Made by a program: the position numbers and the translations under genes. From Acholoe squamosa (Eukaryota > Annelida > Polychaeta > Phyllodocida > Polynoidae): DNA of 64,000 nucleotides. The notes beneath the pieces were generated by a model, which saw only the letters and a program-made list of their open reading frames with translations, did no database searches and had not been told where the DNA came from. Numbering within the stretch: the stretch's first letter is position 1; every line of letters begins with the position of its first letter. Shown in pieces: positions 10,756-23,200 of this stretch. Location of the stretch: NCBI GenBank assembly GCA_949317995.1, contig OX439043.1, forward strand, positions 42,413,560 through 42,477,559. Direction: 5' to 3'.

Positions 10756-13700
10756 AGTTTGTGAATTGGCAGTAAACCTTTTCAACCTACATGAAATAGT
10801 TGATCTGGTTATTTATATAGAGAGCTTCCTGAAGTAGTCTTATAGGGCATAAAAGATACACACGCACTGGAGGCGTTGGATGTGATTCAATCTGAAACTT
10901 AAAAATCATCCTCTATTGTTTATACACATTTTCCCTTTCCACCGTTATACTGATATTGCAGTACTTGGATATCAAGTATAGTAGAGATCAGTATTGCAAA
11001 TGAAAGCAAAGGTTCATGAATGAATGATTAATTACTACAATGTCATGGACCTACAGATTCTAAGCATATACAGTGTCAATGGACTATTCTGGGTATTATC
11101 ATTATTTTACACCTTTATTGATTTCATCGCCACACAGGCCTGAGCTCTACCCACAAGCCCACAACTCACACTCCCGCCTTTTCTCAATTATAAGCAGAGA
11201 CTGCTCGTTAATCAACAATAACAATCCTTGTCTGCCCCAGTGGGACCAGTGGATTAACCAACGCGACCACTGGTGTATACAATCAACATTGTTCCTAAAC
11301 AACAGCTCAACGGAGATATTGCGGCATACCAGATCCTATACCAGATCCAGCTGGATCCAACCAGATACAACTGGATCATACCAGATCATACCAGTCACAA
11401 CCAGTGAGCTGCTCGCTGCCTTGAGTAATGCAGATTGCAACATCTACATTGCGACATACAGTGAGCAGATTCCGACATATGCAAGCTGTTCACTGTGTAT
11501 ATAATAGACCACAGGAGCAGCTCACATCATCTCTCCATACCCATACATACACCTCACACCTAGAACCTATGACAGGTTGAGCCACAGGCTCAGGGGCAGA
11601 GCTTGGACACTGGCGAGTGTATCATTGTTACCACCTGTATGAACACTTATGTCAGCTGTGCAATAAAGAGGATCATATGAACTTCTCTGGATTCAGTGTT
11701 TATCACTTCACCCACATGTAACGGTCCGTTGACAATAGTTTCATTATACTACTGTGTAGTTATAGGTTTCAGTCCTTTTGGATATATTTAAAGGGACTTG
11801 GGAAGTTAATTCTCTGGTTGGAATTTTGATACACGTAATATGTCGGCATGTGTACGAAATGTGTGAATAAAACACATGTACCGTATTCATTATAATAGGT
11901 GCACTGGTGCCTAGAGCCCCCCCCCCATACCTTAAAACTGTTAATTTTGCCCTAAAATATTTTATTGTTACACTTCATTAGAATGATGACAACAGAGGGG
12001 ATGCATGGGATTATGGCCTTAAAGGAGGGGCGTGCCCGTATAGAGCAGGTTCGTTTATTAGAATGAATACAAAAACACAACTGATTTGATACTTTCACAG
12101 CATTCACTGTAGAACCATAAAAATTGCAATTATCATCCCTTCAAAATGGATATTGGCCGGTGGGGAGACAAAACTTCGCTGTCTTATTGTAAGGATCATT
12201 GTAATTTCTCTCCAGGGGATAGAATCATGGGGAGGGAGAAATAAAGCAATATTAATCACTACTGACTAGGTTTTTGGAAGCAAGAAGAAGTAGTGGGTGA
12301 GCGTAAAACATGGCTAACAGGACCACAGGGAGTAGTGAGGCAATTACGGATGGGAATGGCTGCGGATGGAAACTGCCATCATGAGAATAACCATCTGGCC
12401 GGGGGAGGGAATAGAAAGGATGAGAAGGGCAATGTGAAAATGGAGGTAATCGTCGTCGAGTTAATAACATTATGTCACTGGTATATATAATAATTAAGAT
12501 TAAGGTGCAATGGGCTGCAGCAAATAGCAATGTCATCTTTTCCATACTTATTGAGGTGATGGAAGTCATTGGGAAATTATCATGTGGGATTAAAACTAAT
12601 TTCCGGGAAGTTACGCAAGTAAAAGGAACATAATGGCAGAATCACTATGTTTTAGATTTTCAAGAAAGAACATATTTGCCAGTCGGGCCCTCCAAAGAGT
12701 TTGGCATTACCTATACGACTCAGGATAATCCCCTCCCAAGCGTCATAAGCAGTACTAGAATCAGCCTCACTCTGGAATGGGAGTCAGGCATGGTGCATGG
12801 TCAACGCAATGTGAATGAGGCAGACAGTCCCATACCCTTGATATCGGAACAATATCTTCCAGTTTTGTATGTATACATGTGTAGACAATGCTCTGTCTTT
12901 TACAATGAAAATAGTACTGTGTCTTGACGTTGTGTCTGAACACAATTTACAATAGACCACATACAAACCATACTATCAGTTGTACGTCAGGGTCACAATG
13001 AAGGAAATATGAAACAGATAGAAGGTGTGATATAAAGATCATTCCTGTGGGACTTGTGAGCTAACTAGAAATATTGGATGTGTTAATCACAAATGTGACA
13101 GGTACAGCAAAAGTCATGTGAAATGTAATGTAGGCGGTTCTACTCTACCAGACTCTCTCTTTTAAATGACAGCCCAGCATTGCTAGACTAAGTTAACCGT
13201 GAACTAAGAGTCCTATTTAGATAAACTTATGATCTGCACGGCGGTAAATTGGCCAGTTCGAACTTAAAAGGATAGGTGGTCTTAATCAAGCAGGTATTTC
13301 CTCAGCAGTTTATTGAACCTGAATTGATCCTGAATACTGTGTACTCGATTACTGACCAACCCTTCTGATTCGTCACCCTATCAAACAGGTGTTTTCTTTT
13401 TTATGTAAACATACTCCGCTATATATGTTAGGATTTCTATTGCAGGTTTGATATAGTTCAAATGAGGAGGTGGCGGTCAAGATTTGGACTCCTGCCCATA
13501 TAATCTTTCCCTTTTTCCCCGGGATGGGACTGGATTTCAATGAATTACCAACTTAGCTCTATATTATGGTTACTATGAATATCCCCCGCTCATGCTCAGT
13601 CAGTAAATGACCTTACAGCGCCTGGGTCTTTTATCCATTCTGATATACTACTTACAGCGAGATACTCATGATGGGAGCGGCTCCAACTCGGGCTGTGTGC

Positions 13701-14530
13701 AATGAGCAGCTCATGGTATAATTCAAATTAACTATGGGATGCCAAGTGTAGTATATATACAATGACACAGCCTGAGTATACATGATCAGTTGATGATGTA
13801 TACACCAAGTAGCAAGGGGTTCACTCTATGCTGGGTTCCTTGTGCTCCACTGCGATTCATTCCCAAACCTGGGAATTTGAAGCTAACTGTAGGAGTGGTT
13901 GATTCACATGCGATTACTTATAACAGCCATCCAACAGCATGTACACTGTAGATTAAACCCAATCATACTAGAAGAAAAGTAAGCTACCTAATAACTGGGT
14001 TGTCTTTGGTGTCAAGTCCTACAAAAGTAGATATTTCACTAGAATACAACTCTAGTAAAAATATGCCTCAGTCTTAGAAGTTTAAGTGATTCGGCCCCAG
14101 TGCAAATACGAATATTGTAGTGTACAGATATTTTAGCATGTTTTGGTGTCACCTGAGCCCTATAGTTCTGCAGTACTAAAATAAGATGAGAGATCCCCTT
14201 TCTTTGTACATGAAGTTTCGGGAGTGACAATCCTAGGCCACTATAGTAAAGTGGTACGATGGCAGGTACTCTGTACTTACTCACACCTATTTCTCCATTT
14301 GCATGTCGGCGTTTTCGAAAACACCTGTCTTCCTAATGATGTTATAGAGGGTAAATTGACCTGCTGTATATATGAATACTCATCTAGCTTATCACCTGCC
14401 TATACATGCAGTATGCAACTTTATTGATATGATAGATCTCCATACAGTAATTCTGCGGTCCAGTGTAAAAAGTTCAGTTCTGGCAAATGTGGATGGCTGG
14501 TGTTAAAGCTTTCACATTTCAAAAGTCTAA
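10752..14530. other. Unassigned DNA, with a possible LTR-like stretch
   Basis: No gene is supported. About 11040-11715 has some LTR-like traits: a TATAAG-like box near 11190, an AATAAAGAGG polyadenylation-like signal near 11662 and low-complexity CCAGATC repeats near 11330-11400. I could not find matched ends or a target duplication, so a solo LTR is only a possibility. Confidence 0.4.
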
Positions 14531-14534
14531 TTAC

Positions 14535-14720
14535 CATAATAGCTCGCGTATAAGGCACATCTCACGTAGAGTTATGGTGCTGCCCCAACTCAAGCTGATC
14601 CTATATAGGACATATCTGTGGAGATATTCTGATTATTGTCTTACTGTTCTATAGTCTAGTATCTTCACATATAAGGCGCACCCAGTGAATCTGGCTGTTT
14701 GTATAAGGTATGCTAGGTAT
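14535..14720 (-). repeat. Degenerate DNA-transposon-like remnant (GTATAAGGC motif)
   Basis: GTATAAGGCRCA-type words occur near 14548, 14670 and 14701, and a TGTTCTATAGTCTAG segment lies near 14645. The reverse complement resembles 43920-44100, where GGTGCGGCTTATA words and a CCTATAGAACAGTCTA segment occur. The two look like decayed copies of one family in opposite orientations. Confidence 0.4.
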
Positions 14721-15416
14721 CAATCTACGCATATGAGCCATGTCGTACTTGCGGAGTATTATGAATATACATGTATCCATAAATTTTCCCTTTCACAACA
14801 CCTGGATTCGAGATGTTGAGTCATTGCCCTCACCTCTGTCGGTTGCTGTTATATTGATCCACAAGGCCTTTCTTTCTTCATCAAATCACCAAATACTTTT
14901 GGAAAACCCAATGCTTTTCCTTATAGATCTTCATTCCACCTCGTTCCACCCATACATTTTTTCTGACCCTTCGTCTGTCTTCTGTAGTCTATAAGGTCTC
15001 GTTATTATTACATGGGACGATGTATCATCCACAGTCCATATGGTTGTCACTGAGAAGATTCTATATACATGCCATTTGAGCATTTGAACTTTAGGAAACC
15101 CATAACCTGGCCGATCATGCCGGTTACCCATATATATTACCAATAGCATGGATTGATCCTGGGAGACTCCCATATCTCGGCTTTCAGCATAGAGTAAAAT
15201 TTCAACAAAAAATTACAATAAAATGTTGGAGCAGCATGTTACTTGAACAGGGAAATTGATGGTGGTAGGTACCTAGGAACCATGCCCTAACAAAATAATC
15301 TTATGATGCCAAGCAAAGAAAACAAATAGAAAACGAAATTGTTTTTTTTTTTGTTGGATCATACCTTGAAGTTAAACTTATAATGCAGTAGTATCTGGTT
15401 CCTATTTTTACCCACT

Positions 15417-15418
<2 letters not shown>

Positions 15419-15487
<69 letters not shown>

Positions 15488-15497
15488 TATATATATG
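15419..15497. repeat. (TA)n microsatellite
   Basis: About 33 TA units, then a short CATATATATATG tail. Frames through it are artefacts. Confidence 0.95.
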
Positions 15498-16140
15498 ACA
15501 TGGTAACCTCAGTGATATGGACAGTGATGCTTAGGGTAGATGCCATGGCCTGCTATGACAGTAGGAAATATACATGGATGCATATGCACAGTGTGTTAAA
15601 TGGGGATCTTGCACACTTACTCCCTTTGCAGCTTTTTATTCTGTGCTCTCCCACAGTGTTGGCCTGATATATAGAACACATGATTGTGCTTGCGGGAGTA
15701 AGCAGCAGCTCCAGCTCAGGATACAGCTTATGGGGAGGTACCAGTGATGGGGTGTCAGGTGTATACTGAACTTTTAGGAACTCTATCATAACATAGCCAC
15801 TTTAATTAATACAGCATGAGAGCAAGGTATTCCGTAGATTTCGTTGAGTCCTACTCTGTCATATGTATTTTACGTCTGATCAGATTTATATCAAACATTC
15901 ATCAACTGGGAAGGTGATACCTGATGACAAAGATATTCTCACATAGTATAAAAGAAAGGAACTCTAGCGTGTGGAAACCATGTAGTGATACAATAATCAT
16001 GATATACAATTAAGAGAATCGGTTCTCCTCTGAGCATAAGTTCAGCCTTTTGTGTTTTTGATATCGGATTTTTCAAATATTTCTTCCAAATAAAGTAACT
16101 CAAGCTTGAAAATTGTAGTGTTATAGTTTTATACAAAACA
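15498..16140. other. Unassigned DNA
   Basis: No gene is supported. A stretch near 15690-15745 containing GCAGCTCCAGCTCAG resembles stretches near 13660-13720 and 37750-37825 and may be a dispersed repeat. Confidence 0.4.
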
Positions 16141-16142
16141 TA

Positions 16143-16925
16143 GGGTAAAATTGGGTAGTATCGTGCACCAAGACACGATACAACCAAAATATGCAGCCCT
16201 GTGTGAACAGCAGTGGGCCAGGAGTCACTGTTATGACGCATATATCTATGGACCAGAGCCATGCACACCACCCGTGGGAAAGAACACTGATTTCACTACA
16301 GCATGGTGAGAGGTGGCTGTGCTAAAGGCTGTGAAATTCTTTGGGTTGTATCATGCTGCTTTGGTTTGTATCGCGCATTTCACGATACAACCAAAATGTA
16401 ATACGTCTTCCCATAGAGCTTATATCGCGCACATGCATTCACACCTTTAGCTGTGATTTAGGTGTTAAAACAACAAGGGTTACCATTATTGCTGGCATAC
16501 CTCTCAGCTTGGGATTAGCATCTGGACTACCATAGCAGTGTGACGTGACATGAAGGGCTACAGTATGGCTTATTTTCTATACCTAAATTATATTGTCACT
16601 TTCCTATACAACCCATAAAATGTGCGCGATACAAGAAGAAGGTATGCACAATACCAGCCTAATGAAAATTAGCATTGTTCACTATGGGAACTTGTTATCA
16701 ATATAGATGTTATGAATGACAAATTTGACAGCCGTTTGTACATAACCAGCATGGAAAATATACATAGGGTCTATGTTATAAAACTTGATTGAAACATGAG
16801 CAGATAGAACGTAGGTATGCTGTGCAAAAAGAAATTTCTTGAAATTTTCAAAACTTTGGAAAAAAAAGCTCTTTAACTACAGGTGCGTGATACAACAGCA
16901 TGCGCGATACTACCCAATTTTACCC
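16143..16925. mobile_element. TA-flanked MITE (Tc1/mariner-type hallmarks)
   Basis: The left end starts GGGTAAAATTGGGTAGTATC and the right end is its reverse complement (ending CCCAATTTTACCC), with about 25 bp of matched terminus. TA flanks both sides (16141-16142 and 16926-16927), the usual Tc1/mariner target duplication. GATACAACC and TATCGCGC words recur inside in both orientations. No transposase is encoded in the 783 bp. Superfamily is inferred only from TA. Confidence 0.75.
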
Positions 16926-16964
16926 TAGTGCCTTCGGCACAAGGGGGGGGGGGTCAGCCATTAC

Positions 16965-17035
16965 AAAAAACTGTGGCCACTTCTCACCCCAAACTGTGGC
17001 CATTTCTCACGGCAATGACCATTTCTCACCTGAAA
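16965..17035. repeat. Short tandem repeat
   Basis: About three imperfect copies of a 24-30-bp unit containing ACTGTGGCCATTTCTCAC. It follows a TGCCTTCGGCA hairpin and a G homopolymer just beyond the MITE. Confidence 0.6.
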
Positions 17036-17600
17036 GTGCCACCCAGGTGTCTTACAACAGAAGTGCTCAACTTAGCAGTGCATCTCTTAGCAACAGCACT
17101 TCTCTTAGCAAGTCAAACAATTTTACACTCTCCCAGCAGATCCTCTTGGAAGTTTAAGTTTTAGTGAGTTTCTCTGGAACTGCCCATCAGATCTTTAGAT
17201 ATGACATATTAACTGAAAGGTATCGGTGATTGGAATCCAAATCTATAATCAGTGATTAGTTTTCTTGATAAATGAAATCGGGCCAGGTACAGATTTTTTT
17301 GAACTGAGATCCAAGACGGCCGAAAATGCAGAAAAAAATAGCTCTGACGATTTTGAGGCTAGAGAATATATTGTTTAAAAGTACTCTCTACTTTTATTTA
17401 CGATCTAATCTATCATTTACTTTTTTATATATATGGACCTCTCAAAATATTATTTGCAATAAGACTGAGGCAAATCAAGTCAATTTAGAAAAAAGTACAT
17501 AGTTTGATGTAGCCTCTTTTGGTTTATCTGTTCCCAGCAAACACTCAAGCTTAATTCAATGGGGTGGGGACCAGCGACGAACTAATGCCTTTTTATATAT
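17036..17600. other. Unassigned DNA left of the nested retroelements
   Basis: No gene is supported. This is the left flank of the Ngaro-type element, whose A1 repeat starts at 17601. Confidence 0.5.
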
Positions 17601-17617
17601 GTGTGATATAATGCATT
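17601..17617 (+). repeat. Ngaro A1 repeat, left 17 bp (split by gypsy insertion)
   Basis: GTGTGATATAATGCATT is identical to the first 17 bp of the A2 repeat at 34540. The rest of A1 resumes at 30404, on the far side of the gypsy element. Confidence 0.9.
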
Positions 17618-17810
17618 TGTAGGGGTATGGTATTTGCACTTTACGTTCATGTACCCGTGAGACTCAGACCTAGGTCCTTCGGGTGTAGTGGGGGAATCCG
17701 GATGGCAGGTGGCAGCACCTGCCTCTGGGTTCGTATCCATTACACCAGGGGGCCTACCACTCGTCCGCCACACGTCACGTGGCCGGTCTGAGTTTCGCGG
17801 GCTTTTCTCC

Positions 17811-17817
17811 TATATAA
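17811..17817 (+). promoter_or_regulatory. TATA box in 5' LTR
   Basis: TATATAA about 140 bp upstream of the AATAAA signal, in the position expected for a retroelement core promoter. The same box is at 30178 in the 3' LTR. Confidence 0.75.
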
Positions 17818-17950
17818 GGCTGGTCCTAACCCATGTTCTTCAGTAGTGGTTTACCCACTGCTCAACCAGGTCGTTACCCGAAAGGGTAACCGAATGCCCT
17901 AGTAGCATGTAGTCCTCTGAGGCTGTGATTGTATGTAACATAAGCTATGA

Positions 17951-17956
17951 AATAAA
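17951..17956 (+). promoter_or_regulatory. AATAAA polyadenylation signal in LTR
   Basis: AATAAA within ATGAAATAAAAGCT; the equivalent at 30318 in the 3' LTR would act in 3'-end formation of element RNA. Confidence 0.7.
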
Positions 17957-18033
17957 AGCTCGGTTGCCTACCCGGAAACTTTTCTCTCTCTTCGTTATGA
18001 TTTAATCTAACTTAACGAGACGAACCACTACAC

Positions 18034-18052
18034 TGGTGCCGTGACCAGTTGG
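18034..18052 (+). promoter_or_regulatory. Primer binding site
   Basis: TGGTGCCGTGACCAGTTGG lies one base after the 5' LTR, and TGG pairs with the universal CCA end of a tRNA. I could not assign the tRNA by eye. Confidence 0.8.
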
Positions 18053-18054
18053 TC

Positions 18055-18066
18055 TTCGGGTAAGCG
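18055..18066 (+). promoter_or_regulatory. Candidate 5' splice donor in the gypsy leader
   Basis: CGG|GTAAGC is a good donor consensus (intron would start at 18060) in the 43-nt leader before gag. A similar GGGTAAGCAGT occurs at 24883, just before ORF3. Splicing from the leader would be one way to express ORF3. This is inference from motif alone. Confidence 0.4.
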
Positions 18067-18075
18067 CAGTCAGAA

Positions 18076-20252
18076 ATGACTGAGCTGAGCCCAGTCAGGG
18101 GAAATGGCCCAAATCATGAGCTAAACTCCCCGATGGAGGATGGTGAAATCAAGTCACCACCCCAAGGTTCAGAGTGGAGAGATCCACTGGAACACTACCC
18201 TGATGGGTTAGAGGATGTAAGAAAAAACTTACATGATGAACTGGATGAATTTGGAGACTCCTTATTCATGCCAGGAGGTACTTCCAAACCTGCACCAATG
18301 CATAAAAGTACTGCTCAATTTGGTAAACTACCATTTGAGGTACCAAAGCCTAGTGCAGGTATGTTTGAAACTCCATATAGTTCTCGAATTAAACACCAGA
18401 AATGTGGATTCGAAAGGAACAAAATGGACGAGCTTGAAGACATGAGAGCTGAATACTAGAAGATCCAGAAGGATCTTATTACACTGACCGGAACCAGAGA
18501 CAAGATTCTGACTGAAAACAAACAGTTGATATCAGAACGTCTTGATTACGATCAAAGTTGTAGATGCCAACAACAATTGTTATTGGATCAGATGGAGAAA
18601 GAAAAACAAGATTTTCAACTCCAGCATGAACAGTATCGTGATGCACTATACACGGCGGATCTGGAATACAGAGCCTCGTGTGATGAGTTGAATAGAACTA
18701 AACAAGAGTTAAATTCAACTCAATCGGCCTATGGTAAGTACCAAGAAGAGCTGACGAAAATTGAATCAGCCTTCAAGGATGCTCGGAAAACGTATCAAAA
18801 ACAAACCGATGAGCATGAAAAACTCAAAGGTCAATGGATACGTGAATCCACAGATTTGGCTGCCAAACAGACAAAGATGATGGATGATTATTCCGAACTG
18901 GAAGCTAAAGCTATCCAGATGTCACAGTATCTAGAAGATACTGGTCGTGCCGTAGGCACTCTTGAATCAGACTTCACTGTTTCAGGAATTGCCCTAAACA
19001 CGACGAGTAAACTGATGAACTCTTTGAGGGGCGATGACGGGGTAACAGAGACAACTGTACCTCGTTATGAAGGAGTAAAGAGTCATCAGGTTAGATTTAC
19101 AGATAATACCTTCAAACCTCTAGTGGGGGTGACTCTGCGAGTGGAACTAAACAAAGCCACTCGGCAAAAACCTCCACCTTTGACGGCGGATGGCCACAAC
19201 AGTCACCTTTAGGGGGACCAAATGGCCCGTATGCCCAGTATGGATGGAGTCAGTCCCAAACAGGAGCGAATCCGTCCAAAGGTAACACCCGTAACATGTC
19301 CAGAGGAACAACCGTACAATCATCCGGGAATTCCAGTCCAGCTGGAGGGCAATCCGGATGTGACCAAGGATCCGGACCTTCAGGAGATCGTTCCAGAAGC
19401 AGACCCTCTGCCGGTGAGACTGGTTCCAATAATGGAAATCAGTCGTATGGAACAGGAGGAAACACTAATCCCAATAGTGGTTTCTTTAGCTTTGGTGGAA
19501 ATACACAACCCACCAATAATCCTGGGCCAACTCCTCAAACCGGCGGATACACCTTCTCACAGGTGCCTCCATATGGAGCAGGGGGATCAGGGGGTGGAGG
19601 AGGACCACCGTCCGGAGGCTTTGGAGGTACTTATGGTACGAATCCTCCAAGGAAAAAGAGACTCAGTCGCCGAGTATCTCTTTCTCCAGGGTTACAAGCG
19701 CTGCATGACTCTAATGCAGCGATTGCTATCTTAGGTGTTGATTGTTACAATCAAGGTCTGGACGATACGGAGATCATGGAATGGAGTAAGGGTTTAACCC
19801 TTACTGGATCCACGAATCCGGCTCGTAGAGTAGCTAAGATACCTACCCCCTTTAATGCCAAGAACCCTTGGAAGGAGGAGTATCAAGGCTGCGCGGATAT
19901 CTTTAACTGCAATGGATGGGGTAAAGCGGAAGCTCTCCCTAATTTAGTATGCTGGGGAAAGAAACCGGGTTACGTCAAGGAGAAAGTGATTACTTCTAAA
20001 CCTCCTGTGACTCAACCCGATACCAAACCTACTACCGGTCCGTCTTTATCAGAGGACCTGGTTAACAATTTGGTAAAGAAGATTACTGAAAATCTTAGGA
20101 GGCCTAAGCCTGATAGGAGCGTTGTGACATGCTTCCGATGTCAGGAAACTGGGCATTATGCTGCCGAGTGTGAGGCAGATAAGCCAGTTTATAGAAACAC
20201 TCGTTACCGGAACAATCCGGGTAAGGAGGACTCAGTGAAGAAGGAAAACTGA
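18076..20252 (+). pseudogene. gag: Gypsy gag (coiled-coil plus zinc knuckle), broken
   Basis: Starts at the ATG at 18076, 43 nt after the LTR. Frame 1 is open to a TAG at 18457-18459, continues in the same frame from 18460 to 19212, and then the coding signal shifts to frame 3 from about 19107 onwards, ending at TGA 20250-20252. The central part (about 18540-19000) is rich in Glu, Lys, Gln and Leu heptads and reads as a long coiled coil. The next part is Gly/Ser/Pro/Gln-rich. A CCHC zinc knuckle (C-x2-C-x4-H-x4-C) is coded at 20130-20171 and would bind genomic RNA. I do not see a canonical retrotransposon capsid motif. The TAG and the frameshift make this copy non-functional unless suppressed. 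The long coiled coil is unusual for Ty3/gypsy Gag. Confidence 0.85.
20225..20252 (+). promoter_or_regulatory. gag-pol overlap with candidate -1 frameshift site
   Basis: The pol frame is open from 20225, in the -1 frame relative to gag, so gag and pol overlap by 28 nt. The heptamer G-GAA-AAC (20243-20249) abuts the gag TGA and is positioned as a slippery site, though its first three bases are not identical as in the ideal X-XXY-YYZ pattern. A TTG or ATG restart is an alternative. Confidence 0.5.
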
Positions 20253-23200
20253 GAGGGGGTGTCCATGAAGGCAACCGGATTACTAAGGAGCCTGATCAGT
20301 TCCTTACTCATGAGGCTGGGGAGACTGATAGTACACCAGGTGTCAAGAACCGGCAGAAGAACACAGAGGGGAAACCCGATATCAGTCCAGAGGGAGCGGC
20401 CAACGAGTTGGCCAGGGTGGGGTGTGCCCAGTTCCCCCCGGGTCATCCTTGTCTCGAGTTTTTGAAGGGATGTGGATTTGACCTCGGCGCTAAGACGGAA
20501 CTTGCTAAGTACGCAAGTAGTCCTACCTACTTGAAAGGTAGGAGGTGGTACGCAATTGTATCTGTGAGTGGTAGATCCACTGAGTTTCTTGTCGATACGG
20601 GTGCTAGCCACTCCTGTATTGCTAAGAGATTCTACGATCTTTTGCCTACGAATCATGAAACTTTCACAACGGAAGGAAATGCTCGTATGGCCGACGGTAG
20701 CATGATACAAACGTTCGGTAGAACATGTATGAGGTTCAGTCTACAGGAAGATAAGGACTTCATCCTTACTCCTACTGTGGCGAACATCGCGGATGATGGT
20801 ATACTTGGTCTGGATTTTGCTGCATTATATGGAGCAAGGTTAGATTCCCAGAGGGGAATATTGGAAGTGAGAGACCCGTATCATCTCGAAGTACAATGTG
20901 TACTTAGGCAAGTAAGCAGTGTAGCCAGTGTAGCCCAGACTGTTAAGATACCACCGGGCACAGCCTGTGATGTCTTCTGTCGAGCGGACAGACAGTTTTC
21001 AGGAAAAACTGGAGTTGTAGGGCCAGACATGGCCATGTTGTCAAGTATCGGATTGGAATCCGCCGACGTTCTAGTAGCTAACGCTGCTTGGACGGTGGTT
21101 CCTATATCCAATACCGGTAATAAGACTGTCTACGTACAGAAGGACACGATCCTCGGGTCGGTTGTCCTGTCTGAATTGGTAGAAGACTGTAAACATGTTT
21201 CGGCACCCGGAGCCCCTTCCTCACCCGAAAGGAGCCCGGAACTAGACACTCTAGTAGCCGAAAGCCATGTAGAAAGTGATGAACAACGTGAAGCTCTAAC
21301 TGACTTGTTATACAAGTACCGTAAAGCTTTTGCAGCACCAAGTGAAAAATTGGGGTGTACTGATAAGGTACTGCATACGATTGACACTGGTGAGAATGAA
21401 CCTTTTAAGATTCCTTATAGAAGACTCCCACTAGCCAAAAAGAGGGTAGCTGAGGAGGAGATAGCTAAAATGCTTGAACAGGATGTAATAATTCAATCAA
21501 CCAGTCCTTGGTCTAGCCCTGTGTGCATGGTGACTAAGAAAGATGGTACCATCCGTTTCTGTATAGATTACCGGAAATTGAATGGTATGACCAAGAAGAA
21601 TTCATATCCCTTACCACGGATTGATGAGACTATAGACTCCCTTGGAGGTAAGCAATGGTATTGCTCTCTAGACTTACAATCCGGGTACTGGCAAGTGGGT
21701 ATGCATCCGAAAGACATGGAGAAGACGGCCTTTTCCAGTCATGTTGGGTTATTCCAATATAATGTGATGCCGTTTGGATTGTGCAATGCACCGGCGACAT
21801 TTGAAGCCATGAAGGAAACTTTATTAAGTGACCTATTATGGAAGAAATGTCTCGTCTATCTAGATGATGTGATTGTCTTTGGGAAGACATACGAAGAATG
21901 CTTGGAAAATTTAGGTATGGTCCTGGAAAGGATCATAACTAATGGTTTGAAGCTGAAGCCCAAGAAATGCGATCTTTTCAAAAGATCTATTAATTACTTG
22001 GGGCGAATAATCTCGAATGAAGGGATTAAAGCTGATCCGGAGAAACTGGATGCCGTGTCAAATTGGCAGGCACCCACAAATGCGAAAGAAGTCTGATCCT
22101 TCCTCGGATTCTGTTCCTACTACCGGGACTTTATCCCAGGATATTCAAGGGTTGCCTTTCCTATCCAGAGTTTGTCCCACTGGACACCCGGGATGAGAAA
22201 GGAACGATTCCCTTGGGGATCCGAGCAAGACGAGTCCTTTATGAAAATAAAGGATTTGTTTGCAAGTACACCTGTGTTGAAGTACCCTACGGAGAATGAT
22301 CATTTCATTCTAGATACGGATGCTAGTAATGAAAGCATAGGAGCCGCCCTTTCTCAGGTCCAGGATGGGGTTGAAGTTCCTATAGCCTTCGCTAGTAATA
22401 CGTTGAGTAAATCTCAAAGAAACTATTGTACCACTAAACGTGAGTTGTTGGCTGTGGTGGTCTATACAAAGAAGTTCAAGCACTTTTTGTGGGGGAGTGA
22501 TTTCACTCTACAGACTGACCACTCTTCCCTCAGATGGTTATTGAACTTCAAAGATGCAGAGGGGATGATAGGTCACTGGTTAGCGCACCTATCCGAATTC
22601 GGTCTAAATCACAGCCAGATTGAACACCGAGCCGGGGCAAAGCATTTGAATGCAGATGCTTTGTCTAGAATCCCAGTGAGGAAATGTGCAAATGCTGAGT
22701 GCACTGATTGTGGGGCACACAATGCTGTGTTGGCAGGGGTTCGAGTTCCATTCGAAACCCATCCAGAACATGTCTTGAATTGGTCCTTGGAGACCATCCA
22801 GCAGTTCCAGGAGTCTGATGCAGTCACATCATGTTTGATTAAGTTCCTTAATCAGGGTATCTGTCCTCCAAGACCCGAAGTGTCATTGGAAAACAGAGAG
22901 ATGAGACGATTCTTAGCTCAATGGGCCGAGCTAGAAGTCCGGGATAGTATTCTGTTTCGATGGAAGAACCATTCTAATAGGAAGAAAACCTTGCAAGTTG
23001 TCATACCCAGTGCTATGCGACGAGATATTATGTATTTCTGTCATGGACATAGAACTAGTGGACACTTTGGAAAGAAACGGTCTCTAGAACGTCTAACCAG
23101 ACGATACTATTGGCCCGGCATGAGTACAGATCTCACCCGATGGGTGGAGACCTGTCCCGAGTGCTGTAAGAACAAACCAGGACCCGGGTTAGGCAAACTG

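Larger units (their letters stand above)
17618..18032 (+). repeat. 5' LTR of the gypsy element
   Basis: 415 bp, beginning TGTA and ending TACA. It carries a CACGTG box near 17777-17782, a TATATAA box at 17811 and an AATAAA signal at 17951, placing R between these. It matches the 3' LTR at 29985-30399 with six substitutions and no indels. Confidence 0.97.

Noticed and set aside
10597-10785. Ile/Tyr-rich frame
   Set aside because: Produced by the (TA)n tract; the same holds near 15301-15546 and 44036-44233.
11073-11504. 143-codon frame
   Set aside because: Low-complexity CCAGATC repeats and a possible LTR-like region explain it; no domain.
17582-17773. Minus-strand frame repeated at 29904-30140
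   Set aside because: Both lie in the two LTRs and are identical only because the LTRs are; no domain.
19222-19734. 170-codon frame overlapping gag
   Set aside because: It is the wrong frame over the Gly/Ser/Pro-rich part of gag; the overlapping frame ends in the zinc knuckle.
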